Source: Arthrobotrys musiformis (Eukaryota; Ascomycota; Orbiliomycetes; Orbiliales; Orbiliaceae). Taken from it: DNA of 64,000 nt. The notes under the pieces are model-generated. The model saw nothing but the letters and a program-made list of their open reading frames with translations. It was not told the origin of the DNA and made no database searches. Positions 46,101 to 57,354 of this stretch are shown piece after piece; positions within the stretch are counted from its first letter, which is position 1, and every line of letters begins with the position of its first letter. The stretch covers positions 2,418,001 through 2,482,000 of the forward strand of contig JAVHJL010000003.1 of the NCBI GenBank assembly GCA_036971715.1. Reading direction: 5' to 3'. The translations under genes were made by a program, and so were the position numbers.

Positions 46101-48842
46101 AGCGGCGTGCCGGGGGGGCGATTTTTCGTTTCCGAATCCGAATCACCCTCATGGGCCTGTGTCAAATGGTCTTGACCGGTTTGCGTAGCGCCTAAGTTTG
46201 TTTCAGATTGTCCCGGGGCATGTGTGAGAGTATCCAGCTCATGGAGAAGATTGTCTAGCTTCCCCAGACTCCTTTGTCTCTCGACTACGTGTTCAAGACG
46301 TTCCAGCTCCCTCTGCATGATTTCCATACTTTGATCGGCTTCCGCAAGTCTTTCCTCTAGTGTCGAGATATAGTCCTCGCAACTTGCCTCGTTTTCGCGG
46401 ACTCGAGTTAACTCTTTGCGTAGTTCTGAAATTGCAGCGGAACTCCGTTCCTCGCCAAAAGTGTGACCGTTGAGTCTACTTTCCAGATCAGCTAAGTAAG
46501 TCTCCGTACTAGACTCCCTGTCCGTGAGTTTCTGCACTCTATTTTGGAGCTGCGAGTTGATTGTTTCTAGGTAGACCAGACGGGACTCTTTCTCAAGAAG
46601 GGAGCTTTCTGTAGCGGAAAGATTCGACCTTGTACTAGAGAGCGATGTCTCAAGGCTCTGGATAGTTTTCTCATACTCTAGAGCGGGTTTGTATTAGTAG
46701 GGCCGTTCAAGACTCTAACCTCGACGGATTTCAAGGCTTACCCAAGACGACTTGTTCAACGGCCTCCGCAAACGAATTGGAACGAGCTATTCTATCCTCG
46801 GCAACATCTGAATGGCGATTTGGGGGTCCGCTCGATTCCGTGTCTCTTGCCTTTGTGATTTCGGAGATAAGTTTCGCGTGTCGTTGACTAAGGGCAGAAT
46901 AGTTTTCCTGTACATCCAGCAGTTGATTCTGAAGTTCTACTTCCTTTTCCGTCGATCTATCAACGGAGTGTCGGTTTGAACGGCTATTGGAGCCTTCAGA
47001 GTTCCGTACTTGATCCCTAAGAAAGGCAATCTCGGCACGTAACCTTTCTACAAGGGCCCGCATGTCCCCATCGACGGAAACTTCCTGAATCTGCGGTTTG
47101 CTTTGGATGGCGCGAGCACGTTGGGCATACTATCCACACCGTTAGGACCCCAAGCAAGTCACAATTCCAGAACAAATACAACATACCTGTACTGTGTTCA
47201 AGGTCTCACTAAGGTGAAATTCCGCGGGGTTCACACAAGCGACCATATATGTATAGGCGTTACCGCCTAACGAGTCTTGAAGGAGGCGAGTGAGTTTGGA
47301 GTCCCGGTAAGAAACGTGTGATCCCGGCTGCCTTGAGGACAACTGTGAAATGACCTTCCCCAGGCTGGCCAGCCCAGCATTAATCGATATACCTTCCTTC
47401 GCCCTGTCTCCGAGGGCCCCAGTGTTCTTCACAATTTAACATTAGCGAGCTGTCGTACTGAAGCCTAGAGTACCTATTCCGAGGCAACCATACCTTGAGC
47501 CTTTCACTCCCCGCAAGGTCCACAAAGTGCAACTTGCTATCAACGGTAATGAACCCATCCGACCCAGAAGCGAGAATGTCCGCAGGAGCGGAATAGCGCT
47601 TTTCTTTGGCATCCCGGCCCAAGGCCGACCTTGGCTTTCTTTGAACAAGGTTGATCGAAAATACAGCGTGTGAGCGCGATGATTTCGCATTTATAGCGGT
47701 GGAATCTGTTTGCCTGATAGAAGACCCGAAATTCAAGGCAGCCAGAAGGTCGTCGACACTCTCAATTGGCATCTCTTGGAGACCAGTCAGGAGAATACGT
47801 CCTTTAGTATCTTCACGTATATTAACTTGCCGTCTTTCCCCCGTGTTCGTTCCATCGGGTAGTAGGAGATCCCTAAGTTGTTCGTTGTAAATCTAAAAAC
47901 CGATATCACACCAACACTATTAGTACGTCTAAGAGATAAGGACTGGTCACGACCTAGTTGGTTGCACGGGTACCAACCTCAACATACGTAGCCTTCATAG
48001 ACCAAGGCCTATCCTGAGCTGTCGTTTGCCTCTGGAACGTCGGTAACGGCGTAGAGTAGCGAGACGGCGTTTTTATTCCCGTCGCTGTGGTTTTGCTAAC
48101 AGGTGATAATTTCTCAAAAAGGGCAAAGGCAGCTCTCGGTATTACACCTATGAACAAAAAATGATAATAAGAATAAAAGCGTAAGTCATGAGCGCCTTCA
48201 ACTGCGGGGGCAGAATGCTTTACCGGACGAATCTTGTGAGGTGCGTTCATTTGGGTCGGAAGTCCCCATCGTGTACGACTTCCCGGCACCGCTCTGGCCA
48301 TAGGCCAAAATCGAAACATTGTAACCTTGTACAAAGGCATTGATGCTATCTTGGAGATAATCCCAAACACCATCTTGTTGCACATCAGGCCCAAAAATTC
48401 GATCAAATATAAACACCTTACGACCCTGTGGGCTGTCTATCGCAAGCGAAGTATCATTCATGGTCTGGGCCATGGGCCGTTGAAACCGTTGTGGAATAAG
48501 ATCATACCCGGGATCGGTGGGCTTTAGAGGTGGGCGGATCCGAACAGCTAGAAATCATCGCCGTCCGATTAGCTTCAATCAAACAAACATACAGGTCTAT
48601 AATGCAAAACGGGGGGGGGGGGGCGGTGGTCCTCATCACAAAGGTATCTTACCGACGCGAACGGCAGTTCGGATGCCATCATCGTCCTCACCCGAAGCTC
48701 GCGACGGGGCGCGGCCCGCCCCGTTCAAAGCTCCTGATGCGAGCTGTCTCGTAGTACTACTCATGCTCATTCTACTCGCACTCCGGGTTGAAGGTCGATT
48801 CATGCCCGATGGCGCTGGAGAGTGCGGTGGTGATGTTGGCAT
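43153..48842 (-). CDS. Kinesin with long coiled-coil stalk (kinesin-4-like)
   Basis: Around a dozen exons run from ATG 48842 to TAG 43153-43155, about 1,600 residues. A Ser/Pro/Arg-rich N-terminus (MPTSPPHSPAPSGMNRPST) precedes the motor: RTAVRVAVRIRPP, KVFIFDRIFGPD, P-loop AYGQSGAGKSYTMGT, YVEIYNEQLRDLL, switch I NAKSSRSHAVFS, switch II DLAGSERL, ISINAGLASLGKVI and YRDSKLTRLLQDSLGGNAYT. The neck EFHLSETLNTVQYAQRARAI and IQSKPQIQ is followed by MRALVERLRAEIAFLRDQVR. About 1,100 residues of coiled coil end in a basic stretch and KKSRNFACF. An N-terminal motor implies plus-end movement; the neck and long stalk resemble kinesin-4 (KIF4/KIF21) but subfamily is not certain. Cargo unknown. The motor contains long inserts, e.g. 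a Pro/Thr-rich insert after the P-loop region. Confidence 0.86.
48611..48623. repeat. G13 homopolymer in the first kinesin intron
   Basis: Thirteen consecutive G on + (C on the coding strand) inside the intron that separates the kinesin N-terminal tail from the motor. Confidence 0.9.
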
Positions 48843-50028
48843 CTCCAGGTCCAACTAGGTACTTAAGCGGTCTTTTTGGTTAGAAGGCTGGACGCTAAAT
48901 CGCGACGGCACAATCGTTGGAGTATGGTTGAGTGACCCATATATGACAAGGAGGGCTGATAGGGAAACTGCTCAGGGGCTTGCGGCGTCCGTTGAGAGTT
49001 TAGTGATTGCTCGCCAGCGCGCTGAAGCCTTTTACATAAAAGTGCAAAAGGTTGTGACCATCAGGTGTTGAGAAAGGGGTATGGAGTTTGGTACGGGGTA
49101 ACACGCCCCTTTTTTGGTTTTCCGGGCTACCCATGCTCCGGCAGAAGCACTTAAAATCCCTGAAACCAGATCAACAAGCCAGGTTCCAGGTCCGCTGTGT
49201 AGCTGTGAACGAGCGACAAATGGCGACCCTCAGAAACGGATGACATTCGCGTCATTTTTTTGTTGTTTTTTTCTTCTATATTCTATATGTCCTGCCGTTC
49301 CCTTTTTTTTTTTTTTTTTTTTTTTTTTCCCCTAATTTTATTTACTTGTTCCCGACGGAAATACAGGTTGAAAGGTTGACGCGGAGAAGTGTCACATTGA
49401 TTATAAAGGATCTTGAGGCAGCTGCGAGGCATATGCACAATTCTTGTTCTTGAACCCCCTCCCGCACCGCATGTGTGTTTTTTGGTGGCCTCGGTCTCGG
49501 TTGGGATACGAATCCAGTGCATACAAAGTATTGTAAGCGCGGCGTCAACTACTACTATACACGCATAGCCTATTGAAAATGTAAAAAGGTGCTCTTTTCG
49601 AGCCGGCAGATATATGATCACACCTTATGAGGTCATTATCGTCTATTTGACATCAAAAAGAAAAACACGAGTCGAAGCTAAGATACAACGCCTAAGACAC
49701 GGAAGAGGGTGAAAACAAACAAACCGATCCAACCTAACTCCTCCCGTTTGAATCTGAAGTGGTTACAACAAGTATGAATAAGGCGAAAATAGACGATCGC
49801 AAAGATAATATATCGAGAGCAGAGAAAAGAAAAGCCAAAAGGACCCGACCCAGATGAACTGTTTGAATAATAATAAAAGAGGGTTAAGACTGTGCGCGTG
49901 CGGTTCGGATGTAAAATCCAAATGTGCCGGAGGATACGGCGGGTCCTTCGACGCGTTCTCACACCTCGCTGATAAGTTTAGTGGGGTTGACCACGGTGGT
50001 AGCATGCATTATTATTGTCTTTAATGTT
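48843..50028. other. Intergenic, kinesin promoter and histone H1 3' flank
   Basis: Includes a T26 run (about 49303-49328). Several open frames across it share no family resemblance and do not have credible splice sites. No RNA gene was recognised. Confidence 0.5.
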
Positions 50029-50944
50029 TTATTCCGCGGCTGGGGCCGGGGCATCAGCGGTTGCTTTTTTCTTAGGGGCTGCCTTTTTAGGTGCAGCTGC
50101 CTTCTTCGCGGCAGCTGGCTTTGGTGCTTTCGATACTCTTCCCGTCTTGGTCTTCGCCAGCGCGGTTGACTTCTCTGTTGTTGAAGTGGACTATAACAGG
50201 TTATATGTTAGCAGTGATCTTATACAACTCCGTGGATCAAACGCACAGATGTCTTCCTAGGCTTCTTAGAGTTGGCGGCTGCGGTCTTCGGCTTGGACGC
50301 GGCCTTTGGCTTTGTGGCCTTCGCAGCACCGGCCTTCTTTGGCGCAGCTGCCTTCTTTGTGGTTGGTTTCTATGATGATATTAGTGCCCGGTCACTAGCC
50401 TTTGTTATCATAGATAGAGTGGTCCTGTTTACCTTGGCTGGCTTATCCCCAGTCGCCTTTGTTGTCTTTGCTGTGGACTTGGCTGCATCTTTCTTCTGGA
50501 GCTTAACTGGGCCAGATGGGCCCTTTGGTTGGATGAAATCCCCGGCAGCAACACCACGTTTGATAGCAGCGTTGAACTGTGTGTCGAAGTTTGATTCTTT
50601 GATTCCCTTGTTGTTACTCAAGACATATTTCTTGAGTGCTTGGCGGCTATTCAAAAATCGGTTATTATTCGTGTGTTGCGAAGAAGAGACGGTTTGAAAG
50701 AGCAATGGGTTCTCGTTAAGCATACCTGCTTCCGTTTCTCTCCTTGAGCTGAAGGATCGCATCCTTGATCATATCTATCAACGGACAGTTAGATTCTTTC
50801 GTTTCGTTGCACGATTTAGACACAGGCATGTATACCCTTGTAGGATGGATGGTCGCTTGGTGCGGAGGCCTTCTTGGTAGTGGTGGTGGTGGTGGTGGTG
50901 GCGGAGGTGGTGGCAGCTGCTCCGGTGGCCTTCTTTGGTGGCAT
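50029..50944 (-). CDS. HHO1: Linker histone H1
   Basis: Four or five exons from ATG 50944 to TAA 50029-50031 give about 215 residues. The N-terminal tail begins MPPKKATGAAATTSA and has an uninterrupted threonine run of eight, from a GGT repeat on the + strand. The H15 winged-helix domain reads HPSYKDMIKDAILQLKERNG, SRRQALKKYVLSNNKGIKE, SNFDTQFNAAIKRGVAAGDF and IQPKGPSGPVKL. The C-terminal tail is the usual Lys/Ala/Pro repeat (KPTTKKAAAPKKAGAAKATK and so on) ending ADAPAPAAE. One globular domain only, as in filamentous fungi, in contrast to the two of budding yeast Hho1. It binds linker DNA at the nucleosome dyad. Introns interrupt both the H15 domain and the tail. Confidence 0.95.
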
Positions 50945-51675
50945 TGTGGCGGTTATTGGTTTTGAAGTCTAAAAATGGACGAGGTAGATGTATTGGGAAA
51001 GAGGTGAGAGATGTTCTTTTTGTGTGGGGCAGAAGAAGAAAAAAGAAATTTATTGTTTTGCAGCCCGGATGTCAAGATAAATGTTCTGATACTTCGTTGC
51101 TATGAGGGTGGAAAACAAGCGTTGGAAGCGGGGTGGGAGGGGCTGACTATTTGTAGTCGGACGATTTACCCTGTCATATCAACAACTGCTTTCCAACCCA
51201 GCCGACTTTGTCTGACGCGAGCCACCAGAAACACAATTTGTTGTTGTTTTGTTTGTTTTTTTTAACCGCCCTCTACATAGTACGCAGGCTTCTTCTTTTG
51301 AGTGAGTGCCACCAACCCCAAAATAAAGACTCCACCGCCAATTAGAATAATTGTGCTCCCATATGAATAACTACCGAATAAAATACAGAGGACTGATACA
51401 TACATCTTATTGGTATAATTTTATCAGTTTCAGAGACAAGACGGCGGCCCTCAAAGTTAGGTAGTTACGTAGCATACTAGTTTTCACTGGGTTTTATTCC
51501 CAATCTGTCTGTCTATTTACTTTTCCCCTTTGCCTCTCTCCGCAAATCCCTACATACCCCCTCACCCACTTCATTTCATTTATTTGTGTACTTTTGCTTG
51601 ACTTTGTTCTATGCCCTTTTTGGGTCACTGCGTGCAACTTCTACTTTGTCACTTCTCCCCTTCCTGTTCGCCTTC
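50945..51675. other. Intergenic, H1 promoter, with a possible transporter remnant
   Basis: Upstream region of histone H1 and downstream region of Prm10. A short membrane-helix frame at 51262-51405 (-) is listed separately. The rest shows no gene. Confidence 0.45.
51262..51405 (-). pseudogene. Possible remnant or tiny gene: last helix of a transporter-like protein
   Basis: An ATG-started frame of 47 residues encodes one hydrophobic helix (YGSTIILIGGGVFILGLVAL) preceded by MYVSVLCILFGSYS and followed by a basic tail TQKKKPAYYVEGG. The pattern (LFG, then GG within the helix, then a charged tail) resembles the end of drug/metabolite transporters, including the one at 8890-10577. It could be a relic of such a gene, a separate small membrane protein, or an alternative last exon of Prm10 just upstream. 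I saw no matching upstream exons, so a relic or chance frame is most likely. Confidence 0.3.
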
Positions 51676-54600
51676 TCAAGAACACGCCGATAACTGTCCC
51701 AAAATATCCTATACACGTAGCCTCAGAAAGTAAATAGTCCTGATCTGCGTTTCCCGAACTGTGCAGTTTAATGCTTATCAGCAACTGTTTTTAGAGATTC
51801 CCTTTCTTTCTGTCCCTCTTTCTGTCCCTCTTTTTTTTTTTTTTTTTGGCCTCCTTTCTTTTACTAGTTCCCAAGAAGCAAGGGAGCAGGTGGCTTACCG
51901 GGTAGACCGCGATTGCTGCAAAGAACAAACCCACACTGATCCCAATCCCTACTTGAATCATTCCCAATGCCACATTTGCTATCGTGATATTAAACTGGCT
52001 CTGAAGAGCCTCTGGGCTCGTTGTCACTGTCTTGTTGGTGAGAGAGTCTGCTGAATCTAAGCCGGATATCAACCCGCCCTGCGCAGCGAGGCCTGAAGGC
52101 ACTTGGACTTTTTGAATACTGTCTGTCAGCAACTGCCATATACCATGAACAGATCATATGCGAGACCCACTGAATATGGCTGGCACAATCGACGTAAACG
52201 CAATTTGATGTGACAAACGCGAATATAAATTCCCAATCACTCCAATTGTAAATGCCCCCAGTGCATTGGCTATTTGCACATTTGTAGGGAATCTTCTGGT
52301 AGCAAAAAAGTTCACAGCAAACCCAGATATACTGATAAACAGGCTCATGGGAAGTTGTTTCCATTTGCACTGGTTGAGAACATTCAGGCTATAGACCGAT
52401 TTCGTGAGCTTGGACCCGAAGGCGATGGCAACCAATGGCCTAGCACAAACTTACCAGAGTGTAAAGACAAGAACAAACAAAAACTTGTAGTAGTCCGACA
52501 TGACATTCGAGCATGATTTGCTCGACGTAGCCTTCGAATCCAGCGCGCCATAAAGCGCCGTCCCGATCGTAATCCCGAATCCGAGAAGCAGTGAATATAT
52601 GATTGCATAAAACATCCGAACCGATCCTGCAACTAAATTTTTGGACTGAAGCTCCAACGCACCGCACACTACTCTCAACCCGTTAGATTGAAACACACGC
52701 TGGGGATCGGCTCGCTAGAGTTATGTGCACATGTACTCAAATACTCACAAACGATATACCCTGGCAAAATCAACGCAATAGAAGCCTGGGATATTCCGGC
52801 AAAACAAAATATTGAACCCCCCCTGATGGAGCCGAAGGCCCGGGCGAGGAAACATATTACAACGCAAGCCACTATTTCGAAGACATTGGACTAGATCCCA
52901 AATAACGATCAGCAGAGGCGCATTCCAATAGACGCAAAATCCAATACCGTTCCACATACGTAAAGTGTCGATCTTGGAGCTATAACCAAAGCCAGGACCC
53001 CAAGAATGGTTCCCAGCAGGAAACAAACCGGTAAATCAATCAGTCGGGCTGTCGAACAATTAGTGGTGGGGTAGTCGAGGGTTGGTATTTTCAACTTCAG
53101 CAATCTACCTGAAAAAAGAGGTCCAACGGATGCACTTGCAGCCCCATAAACTAGCACTTGAAGCCTTCATGTTCGATTTATTAGCCACGAAAGAGCAACC
53201 CACGAACCAAAAAGGTTACATACCAGACAGCAAACCGAGGTCCCTGATCAAACCTTGGGATAAAGGTTACCTTAGTAAGACAAACATGCTACGCAACTCA
53301 ACTTACAGCTTTTGTAGTTGTACCATCCCATCCTCGACGCCTATCACATCATGGACAACCTAGTTAATGTTCAGTTTTGTAAGTTTGAGAATAGAAACAT
53401 CGATAAAGCCCGGAGATTGACAAGGTGTTCAGGCATTGGAAATTATTCTGGTTGGGCCTACTTGCTTGTATACCAGATGAACATCCTGGAGCTTCCCTAG
53501 GTTCAGTGCTGGTGTTACCCGGACGAGCTGCATGTTGCTTGTATGAGTCGAGGAATCGTCAAAGGATATTATCATGCACCCGGGAAGGTAGAGAAACTGT
53601 CCTGGTCGCCGATAGGAAGATATGAGAAGGTTTTGTTTCAGTAAATACTAGATGGTGTATTCTCTTACCCTCAACATCAAGAACCCTGGCTGACATCTTG
53701 AGATACTCTAAAATTAAAAAGTCAGTATTTGAATGATAAGATGCATACATGAGCTATTGCACTCACCTTCGAGGCGGTGAGTGGGCGCACCGTATAGCAT
53801 AAGCGCCTTGCAGAGCTGTAGCAGATACTTTTGCTTGTGCAGTATGTGTGCGAGATGGTACCGTAGCTACAAACTCTATAATTAATATAGTGTGGAGGTA
53901 GGAAGCGTACAAAATTACACTGAATGGCCGATACCTTTATCTCATCTTCATTCTCTTCTTTCGAAAAACGTCCCAGGACATTTGTCAATCCTCCGCTGTG
54001 CGCCCTACTGGGCCGCGGTCGTTTCGGTCGTATAGGCACCTTCTCAGGTCCACCGGAGCCAGCATATGCGCTGCCTAGTTGCAAACTAGCTCCCGCTAAA
54101 ATGGCCGCAGTGTTATCGTGGCTATTTTTGTACCATCTCGAGGGGGTAGCAGCTCCGGAATCCGCTTTGGGGGTGTGTAAGGCACTTGTGAGGGTTGAAC
54201 TTGGGGGCCTCGGGCCCGAGCTTTGAGAGAGCTTTAGCAAAGTAGCGAGGACGCCTGGCTTGTACATGGCAGGCTTGTTTTGGTCGTCCGAGTCAGCAGA
54301 TGGTTGGTTATTAGGTGCAGTCTGGGTTGGCTCTGAGTCTGTAATTCCATGAGGTAGCCCTGGGACTCTCCTAGATAGCCCTCGGACGATGGCCTGAGCC
54401 TGAGGTTCAAGAGCTTCGATCACGGGATCCTTGGGGGCAGCTTCTTCATCGAACTCTTCTCGTTTAATATAGGGATTAGAAGCTACCAGCAGCGGCGTAG
54501 GGCCCTGCGCGAGTACCAATCCCGTCTCTAAACATATATCACCCGGCTCGCTTCTACTAGAGTTGCAGGGGTTACTCCTTGTGACGGCCTTAGGCCTTTC

Positions 54601-54720
54601 TATAGACAAGCTATCTTCCGGTGTATCCCCGGTACCGAAGTGGACACGGAGCGTATCTTTTGGTTCGGGGCCAGTTCGTCCTCCAGCCCCAGTCGGGCTT
54701 CCTGTGGAGTTGACGGACAT
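51676..54720 (-). CDS. PRM10: Pheromone-regulated membrane protein 10 (ThrE-domain)
   Basis: Many exons run from ATG 54720 (MSVNSTGSPTGAGGRTGPEP) to a stop that I place at 51676-51678; the very last exon is uncertain because the final donor (about 51899) is followed by a long intron. About 800 residues. The first 300 are disordered Ser/Pro/Gly. The ThrE/DUF1212 unit then follows: KYLLQLCKALMLYGAPTHRL, EEYLKMSARVLDVEGQFLYL, PGCMIISFDDSSTHTSNMQL, VHDVIGVEDGM, LIDLPVCFLLGTILGVLALV, CFLARAFGSIRGGSIFCFAG, ISQASIALILPGYIVLCGAL and ELQSKNLVAGSVRMFYAIIY. A ThrE-2 half follows with QIANALGAFTIGVIGNLYSR and VQVPSGLAAQGGLISGL. Family proteins resemble bacterial threonine/serine exporters, but the fungal function is not known; yeast PRM10 is induced by pheromone. 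Confidence 0.85.
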
Positions 54721-55767
54721 ATTCTCGAGTGTGGCGAGGCCAGGCTTCCTTTTTATATTGAAGACACTCGGGTGACAACGACCAACTGTGCCATAAAAAT
54801 CTGTGCAGGAGATGAGAACATGCACGTCAGTTCAGTGTTCAGCTGTCACTCATGTGTTTAGGAATATACCGAGTAGCTACTTAAGTAGTAATATGCACGT
54901 ACTTACTTGTAGGAGAGGAAGTACTCGAATACTTGATACCTGGCGAGTCCTTTAGCAGTATCAGTATCTGGGGGGTGAAAGAAGCAGGAGGAATGAAGTA
55001 TCAAATCTCCAGCTCCGCGTGGGTGCAAACTGAATGCATGGTTGGGCCGGGGACTCAAGTATCCAACTGTCTTTGCTTTATAGGAGTATCGAGGTCTACG
55101 TTCGCATTTGGTGCGGACCAGCGGCTATTACTGAGATCTGCTGAAACTGGCCGATCAGAACAGCAGCATGGTGTTGCTGGTGGCCCCACGCCCTGACGTC
55201 AGGGAGGGCAGGCCCCCCTCGGCACTGCATAATCAACTCGGAATAACTCTCGGCTCGGTTGGGTGTCGTAAACAGCTTCAAGGAGGCCACCAAGTTACGC
55301 CGGAACTAAGGGGGATGCGTTTTACACTCGATAATAGCTAATAATTCACTGGGTACGAGAAGAGGCAATTCATAATTAATTATTTTTCTACATCTCCCAA
55401 CAAGTGGGGAACCAACGTTGGGTACCTAACTACTGGAATCAAAGTGCTAAGGGACCGTAACAAAGCGTTTCCAAGCCCAGTTGGGAACCAAAAACGTCGC
55501 CAGAACGAGGCAGAGGGTAGTATAGCGTAATTTAAACTGGAATACAAATGCTTCAACAATGGCAGTGACGATACCCAAATTAGCCAAGCGAAGTAGACGG
55601 AAGGAAAGGAAAGGAAATGAAAGGACGGAAAGGGAAACAGAGGCAAAAAAAGCAAAACTTTGGAAATCCCTTCATAGCAATGTATGTTAAGCTCCATACA
55701 TGTGAACATCTAACCATTATACGGACGTTGTTTGCATAGCAATTTCTACTAAAGTGAGTCGAAATCT
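54721..55767. other. Intergenic, Prm10 promoter and 3' flank of next gene
   Basis: About 1 kb. A short ACCTACTTAAGTAG-type run lies at 54868-54905. A purine-rich GGAAA tract is at 55600-55640. Open frames here are not supported. Confidence 0.5.
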
Positions 55768-57354
55768 CTAAAAAACAGCGCTCCGTCTCTTCTCTGCGCT
55801 ATGAGCAGCGAAATGAGGGGCGGCAAGGCCTGTCCTCCTTGGTGTGCGTCTGCCTTCAAGACGAGAAATGGAATTTATCTCCAGAGGAGTATCTTTCCGA
55901 GGTAGATGATCCATTGATTCGCTCTCCTCGGTGTACTCCGGGTTATCGTTCTCAGAGACAGGCATCATAGAAGACGCTAGTCCTACCTGCTTGGTTCCTC
56001 GACGTTCAAGCCCCGCGTTTACCAGCTTTGTGAGAGCCCTTCGTCTTTGGCGTGATGAAAAGTTTTTGCTGCCCTCGTGCTTTGAAGTAGGTTTGGAAGT
56101 AATCTCTTCGAGTGCAGGGGGGCCACGAGGTTGACGGATGGGGTGGTCACCACGTCCACCAAATGTTGAATTTAAAGGGGTAGATGGAACACCTGATAGC
56201 CTTGGAATCGAGGTTTTGGGTCCTCCATCGGCTAGCGCAGGATTCATGTTGCTGCAGCCAGATAGGGATATGCACTTTTTGTGACCGCGACGGAATGTTG
56301 ATGCAGATGCCGGTGGTGGGCTGGGGGTCTTCTTTGCCAGGGTCCTATCTGGAACATTGAACTCTTTTGTCGGGGATGGTGTTGACCTCGAGGAAGGAGT
56401 CCGGGCTGCAGACCTCCCGAGAGGTGGCGAAGGCGATATACGGAGCTGCGACGTCATTGATGCCAATGATAGTGGCTCCGGTTGGGTGACTGTAGAGAAT
56501 CCAGCTAGCTTAGGTCGGTTCTGTTGTGAAGCAAAGTTCTGCATGTTCGTCTGGATAGTGGGGCTATAGATAGAATGAACTTGTGATTGGTTGGATACTG
56601 TAGGAGAGTAAACAGCGGGGCTTATTGGAGGTGTTCCAATGGCCTGCGCCATTGTGGATTGGATTTGAAGAGGCTGCATTTGCTGGTGGATTTGCTGTAG
56701 TTGCTGTGTCTGTTGAGCTAACCTGAGCTGTTGAATAAAATGATGATGCTGCTGCTGCTGCTGAGCGAGTGATATATTCCTGGCGAGAAGGTCTGCATAC
56801 GCTTTCGCCTCGTAGTCTTGCTCCCCTTGATAGAGATAATGAGATGAGTTTGGAGGAGTCGGAAGCCCTCCAAAGTTACTGAATTGAATACTATTGAAGT
56901 GTTCTTGGGAAAGAGAGGACCGTGCGGCGTGTAAATGCGCCGAGTGTGCTGACTGGTGCCTTGGAAGATCATGCCCAAAGGATCGTTCATTTCTATTCAT
57001 CAAAAAATTCAAATTGCCAGACCCGGATTGCATAGAATCAGCGTGGAACTCCCCATCAAGGGGCCCAACGCCGATGTGTTCGGACCCAGTTGGTGTTTTA
57101 GGGGCGGTTCGAAGGCCAGCGAGGAGTTGTGCTCGGCCTGAGGAGCGCGCCGTTAGAGGTTGAGGGAACATGGCGTTCGGATCATCGTACAACGATGCCG
57201 ATATCGTTGGAAGCGTCGGGATGGGTATTTTATTTACAGAGTCCGGCTTGCCCCGACTAGCGGCGAAGCCGTTGGCGAGCATATTGCTAGAGGGTTGATG
57301 TTGTTGGAAGGGGTAAGACATTGTTGCGGGTCGGCCAGCGTCGATGCTCAGCAT
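55768..57354 (-). CDS. Ser/Pro/Gln-rich protein, unknown function
   Basis: A single-exon frame from ATG 57354 gives 528 residues. It is low-complexity, with a Gln/His run (AQQQQQHHHFIQQLRLAQQ), many Ser-Pro and Thr-Pro sites, and basic patches. Stretches that look conserved are VNKIPIPTLPTISASLYDDP, NAMFPQPLTARSSGRAQLLA, GLRTAPKTPTGS near the N-terminus and QRRRALTKLVNAGLERRG near the C-terminus. The sequence suggests a disordered regulator, for example of transcription or RNA, with docking motifs at both ends, but no domain is seen. The product resembles proteins I have seen only as hypothetical in filamentous ascomycetes. A long leader of about 1 kb precedes it, of the kind found upstream of regulated fungal genes. 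Confidence 0.7.
   Translation of the reverse strand: MLSIDAGRPATMSYPFQQHQPSSNMLANGFAASRGKPDSVNKIPIPTLPTISASLYDDPNAMFPQPLTARSSGRAQLLAGLRTAPKTPTGSEHIGVGPLDGEFHADSMQSGSGNLNFLMNRNERSFGHDLPRHQSAHSAHLHAARSSLSQEHFNSIQFSNFGGLPTPPNSSHYLYQGEQDYEAKAYADLLARNISLAQQQQQHHHFIQQLRLAQQTQQLQQIHQQMQPLQIQSTMAQAIGTPPISPAVYSPTVSNQSQVHSIYSPTIQTNMQNFASQQNRPKLAGFSTVTQPEPLSLASMTSQLRISPSPPLGRSAARTPSSRSTPSPTKEFNVPDRTLAKKTPSPPPASASTFRRGHKKCISLSGCSNMNPALADGGPKTSIPRLSGVPSTPLNSTFGGRGDHPIRQPRGPPALEEITSKPTSKHEGSKNFSSRQRRRALTKLVNAGLERRGTKQVGLASSMMPVSENDNPEYTEESESMDHLPRKDTPLEINSISRLEGRRTPRRTGLAAPHFAAHSAEKRRSAVF

Noticed and set aside
49342..49621. Frames around 49.4 kb with an apparent RTRI motif
   Set aside because: They lack splice signals and a stable start, and lie in a T-run-flanked promoter region.
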